A stretch of 64,000 nt of DNA from an uncultured Oscillospiraceae bacterium (lineage in GTDB: Bacteria > Bacillota > Clostridia > Oscillospirales > Oscillospiraceae): NCBI GenBank assembly GCA_902478785.1, contig CABSMJ010000001.1, positions 186,001-250,000 on the forward strand, read 5' to 3'. The position numbers and the translations under genes were made by a program. A model generated the notes under the pieces. That model saw nothing but the letters and a program-made list of their open reading frames with translations, was not told the DNA's origin and did no database searches. Positions 25,490-34,441 of this stretch are shown one piece after another. Every line of letters begins with the position of its first letter. The first letter of the stretch is position 1.

Positions 25490-26452
25490 ATGGAGAAAAA
25501 GCAACCCAATCTGCGCCCCTCCCATCGCACGCCGGCCCAGCGGGACGCGGCGGAGCGCCGCCGGATGGCACCGGCCATGCGCCTTTTGAAGGCCCTGCAC
25601 AGCGCCGCCTCCCCCGGCGAGATGACCGCCGAGGAATTGGATCGCCAGCGCAGAGGCCAGGCCCTGCTGGGCACCCTGGTGGCACCCATGGCGGGCATGG
25701 ACTGGGAGGAGCTGAAGCTGGGCGGCATGCCGGCAGCCTGGATGCGCCTCTCTCGCCCTCACCCCCGCAGGCGAGCCATTTTGTACTGCCATGGCGGCGG
25801 CTACACCAGCGGAAACTTAGGCTATTCCAAGGTCCTGGCCTCCAAGCTGACCCATGTGACAGGCATGGACGTGCTGACCTTTGAGTATCGCCTGGCGCCG
25901 GAGCACCCCTACCCGGCGGCGCTGGAGGACGCCCAGAAGGCCTGGGACCACCTGATGCACCTGGGCTACGGCGCTCGGGACGTGGTGGTGGCCGGAGACA
26001 GCGCCGGCGGGAACCTGGCCCTGGTGCTGTGCCACCGGCTCCGGGCCCAGGGACGGATGCTGCCGGCAGCGCTGCTGCTCTTCTCCCCCTGGACGGACAT
26101 GACCGCCTCCGGGGCCTCCATGACGGAGCGGGCGGACCTGGACCCCATGCTGACGCCGGAGTACATCCGCTCCGTCCGCGCAGCCTACGCCGGCGGCGCG
26201 GACCTGAAAAGCCCCCTGCTCTCCCCTCTCTTCGGAGATTTTTCCGGCTTCCCCCCTGCCCTGATCCAGGTGGGCTCCCACGAGATTCTCTTCTCCGATG
26301 CCCAGCGCCTGCGAGACCGGATGCGAGCCGCCGGCGTGCGGTGCCATCTGGAGGAATGGGAGGGCATGTGGCACGTCTTTCAGATGTTCCCCATGAAGAA
26401 GTCCGCCGCAGCCATGGAGGAGACCGCCCGTTTCCTCCTGGAGATTCTCTGA
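25490..26452 (+). CDS. Alpha/beta hydrolase of the hormone-sensitive-lipase family
   Basis: 320 residues. Oxyanion-hole motif HGGGY (residues 100-104), nucleophile elbow GDSAGGN (about 164-170), and the catalytic His in WHVFQMF near the end show an active esterase or lipase of the HSL family. The N-terminus is basic with no signal peptide, so it is cytoplasmic. It faces the condensation-type acyltransferase gene across a 138-bp divergent promoter region, suggesting opposed making and breaking of an ester, which is an inference. Confidence 0.9.
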   Translation: MEKKQPNLRPSHRTPAQRDAAERRRMAPAMRLLKALHSAASPGEMTAEELDRQRRGQALLGTLVAPMAGMDWEELKLGGMPAAWMRLSRPHPRRRAILYCHGGGYTSGNLGYSKVLASKLTHVTGMDVLTFEYRLAPEHPYPAALEDAQKAWDHLMHLGYGARDVVVAGDSAGGNLALVLCHRLRAQGRMLPAALLLFSPWTDMTASGASMTERADLDPMLTPEYIRSVRAAYAGGADLKSPLLSPLFGDFSGFPPALIQVGSHEILFSDAQRLRDRMRAAGVRCHLEEWEGMWHVFQMFPMKKSAAAMEETARFLLEIL

Positions 26453-26475
26453 GGTCTCCGGCAAAACAGGCAGCA

Positions 26476-26508
26476 AGCGCCCCGTCCGTTGGACGGGGCG
26501 CTTTTTGT
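26476..26508 (+). terminator. Terminator after the hydrolase gene
   Basis: AGCGCCCCGTCC pairs with GGACGGGGCGCT around GTT, then TTTTT. Confidence 0.85.
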
Positions 26509-26526
26509 CAGGTGGAAATTCTCTTT

Positions 26527-27348
26527 TCAGCGGGGCTCCTTCCCTTCCTGGAACAGGCAGATCATCTCGTTGGTCAGGCTGACGTTTTCATTGACATGGT
26601 GCAGGTCCTCCCGGGAAAACCAGGTGCCCTCTGCCAGCTCGTCCTCCTGGAGGGTGATCTTCTCCTCCCCGTCCAGGTCGCAGAAAAAGCCCATGAGCAG
26701 GCAGCCGGAGAAGGACCAGGGCTGGCTCTTATAGAACCGCAGGTTCTTCACCCGCAGGCCTACCTCCTCCCGCACCTCCCGGTGCACGGTCTCCTCGATG
26801 GTCTCGCCGATCTCATTGAAGCCGGCGATGAGGCCATAGCCCCGCACGGGCCGGTCGGAGTACTTGGTCAGCAGCAGCTTGTCCCCGTCCGTCACGCCCA
26901 CGATGACCGCCGGGGAGATGCGGGGATAGATGGTGGCCCCGCACTTGGGGCAGCGCATCATCCGCTCCTTGTGGTCCGGCTCCGTAGGGGTGCCGCACCG
27001 GCCGCAGAAGCTACTGTCCCGGTACCACTGGGCCAGCTGGCTGCCGGTGACGCCGGCGAAGCGCTCCATGGGGTCCCGGGATTCCCGCAGCTGCTGGAGT
27101 GTGGCAAGGCCATAGCCCTCCGGCCCCTGGCCCAGGCCCAGGAAGTACTTCCTTTCGTCAATGGTGAAGAGGTAGCGGTAGGGGCCTCCGGCCTCGCCCG
27201 CCTCCTGGAAAAGGGGATAGCGGATACGGCCGTCCTCCAGACGGCACAGGACCTTGGCACCGTCATAAAACAGCACCGTATCGCCGGCGGCGGGACTCTG
27301 CTCCCGGTATTCGTTGTGATAGACGTGGGGGGCGATATCCTGAATCAT
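26527..27348 (-). CDS. nudC: NAD(H) pyrophosphatase / RNA decapping hydrolase NudC
   Basis: 273 residues. A four-cysteine zinc ribbon (FCGRCG, then RCPKCG about 18 residues on) precedes a Nudix box: GFNEIGETIEETVHREV and then REEVGL. The downstream SQPWSFSGCLLMGF matches the SQPWPFPxS signature of the NADH-pyrophosphatase branch. NudC hydrolyses NADH to NMNH and AMP and removes NAD caps from RNA. Its start overlaps the stop of the MATE gene by 4 bp, so it is translationally coupled to an exporter. Confidence 0.93.
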   Translation of the reverse strand: MIQDIAPHVYHNEYREQSPAAGDTVLFYDGAKVLCRLEDGRIRYPLFQEAGEAGGPYRYLFTIDERKYFLGLGQGPEGYGLATLQQLRESRDPMERFAGVTGSQLAQWYRDSSFCGRCGTPTEPDHKERMMRCPKCGATIYPRISPAVIVGVTDGDKLLLTKYSDRPVRGYGLIAGFNEIGETIEETVHREVREEVGLRVKNLRFYKSQPWSFSGCLLMGFFCDLDGEEKITLQEDELAEGTWFSREDLHHVNENVSLTNEMICLFQEGKEPR

Positions 27349-28742
27349 AGCGCTTTTTCTCCTTCCTGACGGTGCTCCATCTTTCTCATCAGCTTGCGGA
27401 ACTGGGTGAAGAACAGCGTCACAGTGGTGGCCACCGCCAGGGTGTCCGCCACCGGCTCCGCCAGAAACACGGCAAAGGTCTTGTTTTCAAAGAAGTGCGG
27501 CAGGATGTAGATCAGCGGGATCAGCAAGATCACCTTCCGCAGCAGGGCCAAAAACAGCGAGCACTTGGCATTGCCCAGGGCAATGAAGGTCTGCTGGCAG
27601 GCGATCTGGGCGCCGAAGACCAGTGCCATGGCCATGTAGATCCGCAGGGCCCAGGAGGCATATTCCACCAGCTCCGGCTCATCGTTGAAGATGAGCACAA
27701 AGGCGTGGGGGAACAGCTGTACCGCTGCCCACAGGAGGGTGGAAAAGCAAAGGCTGGAGATCAGCAGCAGGCGGAAGGTCTTTTTCACCCGCTGCGGCTT
27801 TCCGGCGCCGTAGTTATAACTGACAATGGGCTGGGCCCCCTGGGTCAGGCCCTGGAGGGGCAGCATGGAAAACTGCATGACGCTGGAGAGAATGGTCATG
27901 GCGCCCACGGCCAGATCGCTGCCGTATTGGAGCAGCGAGGAGTTGAAGCACACGTTCAGAACGCTCTCCGTGGCCTGCATGATGAAGGGGGAAAGGCCCA
28001 GACTCACGCAGGGCAAAAAGACCTTGGGATGCAGCGCCAGGCAGCTGCGGCGAATGTGGAGCTCCGTCTTTTTCCCGGTGAGGAAGCGCAGGATCCAGAC
28101 CATGGACACCGCCTGGGAGATGATGGTGGCCAGAGCCGCGCCGGGCACGCCCATATTCAGGCCGAAGATGAAGATGGGGTCCAGCACGATGTTGCACACG
28201 GCGCCGATGGTCACCGTGAGCATACTGATCTTGGCAAAGCCCTGGGCACTGATGAAGGCGTTTAGGCCCAGGGTCAGCTGCACGAACAGCGTGCCCAGGG
28301 AGTAGATCTTCATGTAGGATACGGCATATTCAATGGTGTTGGGACTGGCGCCGAACATCAGCAGCATATCCCGGGAGAAGAGCTGGAACACCACCGTCAG
28401 CACCAGAGAGACCAGAACCAGCAGCGTCACGCAGTTGCCCAGGATTTTCTCGGCCTGCTCCTTCTCCCCCTTGCCCAGGAAGATGGAGGCCCGGGGCGCG
28501 CCGCCCATGGCCACCAGAGCCGCAAAGGCAGAGATAATCATGATGAGGGGCAGACACACGCCCACGCCGGTCAGCGCCAGTTTGCCCACGGTGTCTGTGG
28601 GCTGGATATGGCCGATGTACATCCGGTCCACCAGATTGTAGAGCAGATTGATGATCTGCGCCGCGATGGCCGGCGCCGCCAGCTTCACCAGCAGCTTTCC
28701 GATTGGCTCCGTCCCTAGGACATCCGTCTTATTCTCTTCCAT
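27345..28742 (-). CDS. MATE-family multidrug/sodium antiporter
   Basis: 465 residues from ATG 28742, which follows AAGGAGG; the longer open frame upstream lacks a ribosome site. Twelve membrane helices, MATE motif NLVDRMYIGH near residue 35, and the internal two-fold repeat are visible. Such proteins export cationic drugs or metabolites using sodium or proton gradients. Co-transcribed with nudC, which follows with an ATGA overlap; no known functional link exists. Confidence 0.9.
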   Translation of the reverse strand: MEENKTDVLGTEPIGKLLVKLAAPAIAAQIINLLYNLVDRMYIGHIQPTDTVGKLALTGVGVCLPLIMIISAFAALVAMGGAPRASIFLGKGEKEQAEKILGNCVTLLVLVSLVLTVVFQLFSRDMLLMFGASPNTIEYAVSYMKIYSLGTLFVQLTLGLNAFISAQGFAKISMLTVTIGAVCNIVLDPIFIFGLNMGVPGAALATIISQAVSMVWILRFLTGKKTELHIRRSCLALHPKVFLPCVSLGLSPFIMQATESVLNVCFNSSLLQYGSDLAVGAMTILSSVMQFSMLPLQGLTQGAQPIVSYNYGAGKPQRVKKTFRLLLISSLCFSTLLWAAVQLFPHAFVLIFNDEPELVEYASWALRIYMAMALVFGAQIACQQTFIALGNAKCSLFLALLRKVILLIPLIYILPHFFENKTFAVFLAEPVADTLAVATTVTLFFTQFRKLMRKMEHRQEGEKAL

Positions 28743-28970
28743 GGTCCTATCGTCCTCCTTGCTCTGCCCCGTCTCTCTCGGTTGGGGCCTCCTCCGGTAT
28801 GGCCGCAAAAAAAGTCGCCGGAGCCTTCGGCGCACCATTTTTCGCGCTGCATTCTTTCAGCATTGTATTCATATCCGTTCATTATACTATGGATATTCGG
28901 GAATTTCCATGGTTGTTTTGTAAATTGTGCCGGTTCTTGCCGAAAAATCCCGAAACCTTGTCCCATGCGG

Positions 28971-29000
28971 TTGAGAACCCCTACTGGGACATGGTATAAT
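28971..29000 (+). promoter_or_regulatory. Promoter of the MBL-fold gene leader
   Basis: TTGAGA (28971-28976) and TATAAT (28995-29000) with an 18-bp spacer; it would start a leader of about 245 nt before the ATG at 29253. Confidence 0.6.
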
Positions 29001-29006
29001 AGCTGC

Positions 29007-29235
29007 AAAGCAGCTATCATGCTGAGATATTCTTTGCTGTTTTTTCGTCCCTGACGGGACAACCGAAAAACATCGCGTGATACCATTCCGGCTGCGCCGT
29101 CATGGGGTCATGCAGGAAAAGCTGCTCGGTCCCCCTCCTCTTTCTCTTTCCAAAGAGAAGGCACCGCAGGTGACATTCTTTTGTTCTCTTTGTCCCCGGC
29201 CCCTCTTGGGTCCGGGGCTCTATTTGGTTTTTCCA
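29007..29235 (+). promoter_or_regulatory. Long switch-like leader before the MBL-fold gene
   Basis: AAAGAGAA (29152-29159) can pair with TTCTCTTT upstream (29142-29149) or with TTCTCTTTG downstream (29184-29192); the two are mutually exclusive. A CCCCGG/CCGGGG hairpin follows (29194-29217) with a short T-rich tail, placed like a terminator. GGCACCGCAGGTGA at 29160-29173 resembles a degenerate T-box. Upstream stems include TTTTTCG/CGAAAAA around a GTCCC/GGGAC hairpin. I cannot assign a known riboswitch class. Confidence 0.5.
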
Positions 29236-29252
29236 CGAAAGGAGCGGTCCCC

Positions 29253-29972
29253 ATGTCCCAATGCACCATCACCCTCAGCGCCAACGCCGGCGTGGCCATC
29301 GAGTTCGGCGGCTATAAAATTTGGAGCGACCTGCTCCACGACGAGAAGGTCCCCGGCTTCAGCACCGTGTCGGAGGAGCTGTGGCTGGCCATCCGGCGCT
29401 CGGTGGCTTTCCGGGACCCGGACCTGATCTTCTTCACCCACCGCCATCCGGACCACTACTCCCGGTCGTTGACCCTCCGGGCCAGAGCCGCCTTCCCCCA
29501 GGCCCGCCTGGCCGCTCCCTTCCGGGACTTTGACGACCAGATCCTCCTCTCCGGGCCCCAGCCCGCTCTGACCCTGCCGGGGCTGCGGCTGCGCTTTGCC
29601 CCCCTGCCCCACGAGCCGGAGGAATACACCGACATGGTGCCCAACTACGGCTGCATTCTGGAGGCGGAGGGCCGGAACATCCTCATCGCCGGGGACTGCG
29701 CCACCGCCGCCCCGGAGCTGGCGGATTTTGTGGGCTCCACCCCCATTCACCTGGCGCTGATGAACTTCCCCTGGGGCGCCCTGCGGAAGGGCCGGGCCTT
29801 CCTCCAGCGCTACGTCCGGCCGGAGCACCTGGTGCTCTACCACCTCCCCTTCGCCGAGGATGACGAGTTCGGATTCCGCCACGCGGTGGAGCGGTCCCTT
29901 CGCCCCATCGACGGCACCAGCGACATCCGCATTCTCCAGGACCCGCTGGAACAGCTGACCTTGTCCCTGTAA
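29253..29972 (+). CDS. MBL-fold metal-dependent hydrolase (UlaG-like)
   Basis: 239 residues from ATG 29253 (AAGGAG before it). The metal-binding motif THRHPDHYS (HxHxDH, near residues 68-76), a later GDCAT aspartate and a terminal YHLPF histidine place it in the metallo-beta-lactamase superfamily. Proteins of this compact form with an N-terminal NAGVAIEFGG resemble UlaG/YtnP-like hydrolases of unknown substrate. No signal peptide. It stands alone behind a long structured leader, which suggests metabolite or tRNA control. Confidence 0.8.
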   Translation: MSQCTITLSANAGVAIEFGGYKIWSDLLHDEKVPGFSTVSEELWLAIRRSVAFRDPDLIFFTHRHPDHYSRSLTLRARAAFPQARLAAPFRDFDDQILLSGPQPALTLPGLRLRFAPLPHEPEEYTDMVPNYGCILEAEGRNILIAGDCATAAPELADFVGSTPIHLALMNFPWGALRKGRAFLQRYVRPEHLVLYHLPFAEDDEFGFRHAVERSLRPIDGTSDIRILQDPLEQLTLSL

Positions 29973-29983
29973 ACACCAAAAAG

Positions 29984-30016
29984 CGGCAGACTGCCTGAGG
30001 GCAGTCTGCCGTTTTT
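29984..30016. terminator. Bidirectional terminator
   Basis: CGGCAGACTGCC (29984-29995) pairs with GGCAGTCTGCCG (30000-30011); AAAAA on the left and TTTTT on the right serve both converging genes. Confidence 0.9.
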
Positions 30017-30017
30017 C

Positions 30018-31022
30018 TTATTCGGATACGTGGAAGATGGTCTCCAGAATCTCCTCCCGGGTGATGGAGCCAAAATACTGCTCCAGGGGGAAGCGGCTGA
30101 GCACCTGCTCCACATCCTCCCGACGGAAGGGGCAGCCCTTCAGAGCCTCGGTGAGAGGCTCCAGGGAGGTCAGGGACAGGAAATCCCCGAAAAAGACCGC
30201 CTGGGTGATGCGTCCCTCCTCCACGGCGATGCGGGGCTCCAGGATGCCGCCGTCCCACTTGCGGCGGTTGGTCATGGTGTATTTGGGAGAGCGGCCGTAG
30301 GTCCACTCCCAGGTGGCGTACTTCTCATCCCGCAGACGCTGGACCTCCTCCAGCTCCTCCGGGGTCAGGTGCTCCTCCTGCAGCTCCCCGCCCTGGGCCA
30401 AGGCCTGCTTGAGATACTCCCAGAAGGCGGGCAGAGTCATGTCCTTAGGCAGGAAGCTACGGATGTTGCCGATGCGGCTGCGGACAGACTTGGAGCTCTT
30501 GGACTGGAACTTGGCCGGGTCGGCCCGAAGGGCGCCGGCCACCATGGACGGGTCCGAGTCAAAGAGCATGGTGCCGTGGTACAAAATGCGGTTGCCCACC
30601 AGACGCTGAGCGGTGCCGGAGACCTTCTTGCCCTCCACCAGAATGTCGTTGCGGCCTGCCGCCTCCGCCTGAAGACCCAGGCCCTGGAGGGCTGCCACCA
30701 CCGGCTGGGTGAACCGGGTCATGGTGATCTGCTCGGCGTCGCCGGAGTCGGTAATGAAGGAGTAGTTCAGATTCCCCAGGTCGTGATAGACCGCACCGCC
30801 GCCAGTGGTCCGGCGGACCACGGTGATGCCATGGGCTTCCACAAAGGCCCGGTCGATCTCCTCCTCCGCGTTCTGGTTCTGTCCCACCACTACGGTGTTC
30901 TCGTTCTGCCAAAGCATCAGATACTCCCCTTCCGTCCGATGAGTCAGAACGAACTCCTCAAAGGCCAGGTTATAGCGGGGGTCTCTGGAACCCGTCTCCA
31001 AATAATGTACCGTTTTTTCCAT
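30018..31022 (-). CDS. lplA: Lipoate-protein ligase A
   Basis: 334 residues from ATG 31022 with AAGGAGG upstream; the longer frame that reaches 31334 has no ribosome site. The ligase motif RRTTGGGAVYHD (residues 70-81) and GTAQRLVGNRILYHGTML follow the biotin/lipoate ligase fold, and a C-terminal accessory domain (TYGRSPKYTM) is present. It attaches salvaged lipoate to 2-oxoacid dehydrogenase or glycine-cleavage proteins; none is encoded in this window. Confidence 0.93.
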   Translation of the reverse strand: MEKTVHYLETGSRDPRYNLAFEEFVLTHRTEGEYLMLWQNENTVVVGQNQNAEEEIDRAFVEAHGITVVRRTTGGGAVYHDLGNLNYSFITDSGDAEQITMTRFTQPVVAALQGLGLQAEAAGRNDILVEGKKVSGTAQRLVGNRILYHGTMLFDSDPSMVAGALRADPAKFQSKSSKSVRSRIGNIRSFLPKDMTLPAFWEYLKQALAQGGELQEEHLTPEELEEVQRLRDEKYATWEWTYGRSPKYTMTNRRKWDGGILEPRIAVEEGRITQAVFFGDFLSLTSLEPLTEALKGCPFRREDVEQVLSRFPLEQYFGSITREEILETIFHVSE

Positions 31023-31107
31023 ATGCGCCTCCTTGTCCGGCTCCGGGCCGGTGTCGATGCTCAGCATTATAGCGCAGCTGCCGTTCTTTGGCAAGCGCGC
31101 CGCAAGC

Positions 31108-31142
31108 AAAACGGGCCGGGCGCTTGTCGCCCGGCCCGTTTT
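31108..31142 (-). terminator. Terminator of the peptide-binding lipoprotein gene
   Basis: A perfect 15-bp stem, CGCCCGGCCCGTTTT against its complement, immediately follows the stop on the minus strand. Confidence 0.85.
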
Positions 31143-31143
31143 A

Positions 31144-32757
31144 TCACGCCCCAGTAGCAGGCGAAACCGCCTGGAAATAGAAGTGCCCCAGGCTGTCCCG
31201 CTGGAGTCCGCTGCAGCTCTCCCGCAGCAGCCAGCAGGTCTCATCCACATACAGCGGCACCAGAGCCCCATCCTCCAGCAGCAGCTGCTCGGCATCGTGG
31301 AGGCAGGCCTGGCGAACCGACTCGTCAGAGGCACTGCGGATCACCGACAGCAAGGTGTCAAAGGCGCTGTTGGAGTAGCCCAGGAGGTTCCGCTCCCCGC
31401 CGGTCTCCCACAGGTCCAAAAAGCCCATGGCGTCGTCACAGTCGGTGCCCACGTCCGCCGCCGCCAGGGCATACTCCCCGGAAGCGAGGGCCGTTTTCAG
31501 CTCCTCTGCCGACACCCCCTTGGGCGTCACGGACACGTCCAGCACCTCCTGCCACATCTCCGTCACCAGCTCCGCCACCGCCTGGGCGGTCTCGTCGGAG
31601 GTGTCATAGAGATACTCCAGGGTGGGGAATTTCTTGTCGTCCCCATAGCCGGCCTGGCGCAGGAGATTTTTTGCCTCGGTCCGGTTCTCCTCCGTCTTGG
31701 TGCCCTCCAGGTCCAGCAGCGCGCCACCGGCAGTGCGGAAGTCCTCGTCGTCCTCCTGGCCGATGCCGGAGGGCACCAGGCCGGAGGCTGCGGTGGCTCC
31801 GGTCCCCAAAATCTCAGCCAGAGCGCTGTGGTCAATGGCCAGGGCCAGCGCCCGGCGCACCTGGATGTCGCCCAGGGGCTCCGTCTTTTCATTGAGCAGG
31901 AGGCAGTCAGTGGCCGGCTGGGACACCAGGGCGTCCTTGTTGCTCTCCAGCTCCTCCTGGGGCAGCTGGGAGACAAAGTCCACCTCCTTGTCCTGGTACA
32001 GCTCCCAGGCCTCCTGAGCGTCGTCGGTGAAGTGCAAGATCAGTGTCTGGGGCCCGGAGGCGCTCTCCTCCCGACGGGTCAAGGTCAGCTGGTCGCCCTT
32101 CTGGCCCTGGGCCTCATAGACGCCGTTGGTGACCAGGTCGGGCCAGTTCTCCGCCCAGCCCTCTTCCCCGGTGCTCTCCTCCCGCAGGGGCATGGTGGCC
32201 GCCGAAGTGCACACGTCGCTGAGGAACCAGGGGCAGGGATAGGCCAGCACCACCGTCAGGGTCTGGTCGTCCTCCGCGGTGACTGCCAGGGTGGCCTCCG
32301 GGTCTCCGGAGCGAACCTCCGCATAGCCCTGGACCATCTCCAGGAGGCCTGCGTTGGGGGAACCGGTGGCCGGGTCCACCAGTCGCTGCCAGGCGTAGAC
32401 GAAGTCCTGAGCCGTCACCGCTGTGCCGTCGGACCAGCTGGCCTCCCCATTGAGATGAAAGGTGTAGGTCACGGTGCCGTCGGCGTTGGCGGTCTCGTTA
32501 TAGCTCTGGGCCACGCCGGAGGCCGCGGGGCTCTCTCCGTCGGAGGAGGCCGTGCGCTGCATCAGATTCTGATAGAGATGCAGCAGCACCGTCTCCTGCG
32601 CCGCACCCTGGACCATGGCCGGGTCGCCGGAGGGCATCTGCCCCACCAGAGCCGCCTGGAGGGAAAAGCCGTCCTTGTCCTCCCCGCAGCCGCTGAGTAG
32701 TCCCAGGCACAGGCACAGCGCCAGCACAGCGGCGCCCATTTGTTTCCACATTTTCAT
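31144..32757 (-). CDS. Oligopeptide ABC transporter substrate-binding lipoprotein
   Basis: 537 residues. A signal peptide with lipobox LLSGC (Cys near residue 25) is followed by a family-5 extracellular binding domain: YTFHLNGEASWSDGTAVTAQ is the classic SBP_bac_5 signature, with a second lobe ending YVDETCWL. It would be anchored outside the membrane and deliver peptides to an Opp-type importer. No permease or ATPase gene is adjacent, so it is an orphan or accessory receptor. Promoter and terminator show a one-gene unit. Confidence 0.9.
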   Translation of the reverse strand: MKMWKQMGAAVLALCLCLGLLSGCGEDKDGFSLQAALVGQMPSGDPAMVQGAAQETVLLHLYQNLMQRTASSDGESPAASGVAQSYNETANADGTVTYTFHLNGEASWSDGTAVTAQDFVYAWQRLVDPATGSPNAGLLEMVQGYAEVRSGDPEATLAVTAEDDQTLTVVLAYPCPWFLSDVCTSAATMPLREESTGEEGWAENWPDLVTNGVYEAQGQKGDQLTLTRREESASGPQTLILHFTDDAQEAWELYQDKEVDFVSQLPQEELESNKDALVSQPATDCLLLNEKTEPLGDIQVRRALALAIDHSALAEILGTGATAASGLVPSGIGQEDDEDFRTAGGALLDLEGTKTEENRTEAKNLLRQAGYGDDKKFPTLEYLYDTSDETAQAVAELVTEMWQEVLDVSVTPKGVSAEELKTALASGEYALAAADVGTDCDDAMGFLDLWETGGERNLLGYSNSAFDTLLSVIRSASDESVRQACLHDAEQLLLEDGALVPLYVDETCWLLRESCSGLQRDSLGHFYFQAVSPATGA

Positions 32758-32825
32758 ATCAAAACTCCTTATTGTCGGGAAAAATACGCTGTTTTTCCTC
32801 TCTTTTCCAGAGAAAACCGTCTCTT

Positions 32826-32854
32826 ATTATACGGGGTTTTCCTCCGATTGTAAA
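32826..32854 (-). promoter_or_regulatory. Promoter of the peptide-binding lipoprotein gene
   Basis: Minus-strand TTTACA (32849-32854) and TATAAT (32826-32831) with a 17-bp spacer. Confidence 0.75.
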
Positions 32855-32935
32855 GGTCAGAGCGGGTAAAAAGTAACAAATAATTACAAATTAAAGGTCT
32901 GTTCACATTTGCCCGACCTAAAAGGAGACAAAAAG

Positions 32936-32970
32936 AGAGACAGGCTGAAGCCTGTCTCTTGTTTTGTAAC
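32936..32970 (-). terminator. Helicase gene terminator
   Basis: AGAGACAGGCT (32936-32946) pairs with AGCCTGTCTCT (32949-32959); on the minus strand CTTTTTG follows. Confidence 0.8.
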
Positions 32971-33016
32971 GCTATCTATTCTTCTCAAAGCAGCCGAAAA
33001 GGGGGGATACAGGACT

Positions 33017-34174
33017 TTACTTGACCTCCACCAGGCGGCCGTCCTCGTCGAATTTCACGTTCAGGATGGTGCTGCCGGTGCACTTGGCGATGTTGTCCAG
33101 CCGGAGCTTGGAGGGGTAGTCAGAGACGAAGGTGATGGCCACGCCGTGGCGCTTGGCCCGGCCGGTACGGCCGATGCGGTGGATATAGTACTCGTTCTCG
33201 TCGGGCACGTCATAGTTGAACACCGCGTCCACATCGTCCACGTCGATGCCCCGGGCGGCCACGTCGGTGGCCACGAACACCCGAAGCTTGCCCTCCCGGA
33301 AGCGCTTCATCACCTGCTCCCGCTTGTTCTGGGGGATGTCGCCGTGGATGCACTGGGCGTCCACGCCCCGCATCTGCAGGAACTTGGCGGCCCGCTCCGT
33401 GGAGCCCTTGGTGTTGCAAAATACCATCACCCGCTCCAGATCGCCGTCCTCCATCAGCTTGACCATGGCGTCGGTCTTCTGGTCATGGGGGATGTCCATA
33501 CGGAACTGAAGGATGTCGGGCTTGTTCTCCTCATCGGCCCGGACGGTGATCTCCGCCGCGTCCCGCTGATAGACCCAGGCGATATCCATGACCTCCCGGG
33601 AGATGGTGGCGGAGAAAAGGCCCAGGTTCTTCCGGTTGGGCATCTTGTCCAGGATCCGGGTCACGTCGTGGATGAAGCCCATGTCCAGCATCCGGTCCGC
33701 CTCGTCCAGCACCACGGTCTTGGCCGTGTCCACCCGGACGGTGCGGCGCTTCATGTGGTCGCTGAGGCGGCCGGGGGTGGCCACCACGATCTGGGGCCGC
33801 TTCTTCAGCGCCTCGATCTGCTTGCCGATAGGCTGGCCGCCGTAGAGGCACACCATCCGCACCCCGGTGCAGAAGGCCGCCAGGTCCCGCATCTCCGCAG
33901 TGATCTGCATGGCCAGCTCCCGGGTGGGGGCCAGGATCACCGCCTGGACCGACTCGTCCTCGGGATCGATGTGCTGGATGATGGGGATGCCGAAGGCAAA
34001 GGTCTTGCCAGTGCCGGTGGGGGCCTTGGCGATCACATCCTCCCAGTTCATCATGGGGGGGATACAGCCCGCCTGGACGGGGGTGGACATCTCCAGTCCC
34101 CGCTTTTGGATGGCCCGCAGAATTTCGTCCGACAGGCCCAGAGTGTCAAAACGCACGCCTTGTGTGATTTCCAT
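33017..34174 (-). CDS. DEAD-box RNA helicase
   Basis: 385 residues: only the two RecA-like core domains, with no long C-terminal RNA-binding tail. Visible motifs are the Q-motif GLSDEILRAI, Walker A APTGTGKT, LAPTREL, VLDEADRMLD, the SAT-like FSATIS, and HRIGRTGR. Such short helicases unwind RNA in ribosome assembly or cold adaptation. The roughly 90-nt untranslated leader after a TATAAT promoter is compatible with cold-shock-style control, which is only suggested. Confidence 0.93.
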   Translation of the reverse strand: MEITQGVRFDTLGLSDEILRAIQKRGLEMSTPVQAGCIPPMMNWEDVIAKAPTGTGKTFAFGIPIIQHIDPEDESVQAVILAPTRELAMQITAEMRDLAAFCTGVRMVCLYGGQPIGKQIEALKKRPQIVVATPGRLSDHMKRRTVRVDTAKTVVLDEADRMLDMGFIHDVTRILDKMPNRKNLGLFSATISREVMDIAWVYQRDAAEITVRADEENKPDILQFRMDIPHDQKTDAMVKLMEDGDLERVMVFCNTKGSTERAAKFLQMRGVDAQCIHGDIPQNKREQVMKRFREGKLRVFVATDVAARGIDVDDVDAVFNYDVPDENEYYIHRIGRTGRAKRHGVAITFVSDYPSKLRLDNIAKCTGSTILNVKFDEDGRLVEVK

Positions 34175-34271
34175 AGTGTCTCTCTTTCCTTGGAAGGCCC
34201 GCGTATGCCGCTCTTTCCCCGCCGGGGGATGGTCCTTCCTCCTTCAAAATTGCGATTTCCGCTAATATTTT

Positions 34272-34300
34272 ATTATATGTGCAATTTTGCCCGTTGTAAA
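34272..34300 (-). promoter_or_regulatory. DEAD-box helicase promoter
   Basis: Minus-strand TTTACA (34295-34300) and TATAAT (34272-34277) with a 17-bp spacer. Confidence 0.75.
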
Positions 34301-34441
34301 GTGATTTTCTCCCATTTCCCTGTTTTTCCGGGAGAAAGCCCCCTTTCCCTGCCCTAATCTTCCTCCAAAAGCAGCAAAAATCCAAGAGGCGGAGCCGCCT
34401 GGAGCGGCTCCGCCTTCTATCTTCTCTCTGGCGCCGGCGCC

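Noticed and set aside
29007..29235. Assigning the leader to a known class such as SRP RNA, 6S RNA or TPP riboswitch
   Set aside because: None of their signature sequences fit; only a degenerate T-box-like run is present, so I leave it unassigned.
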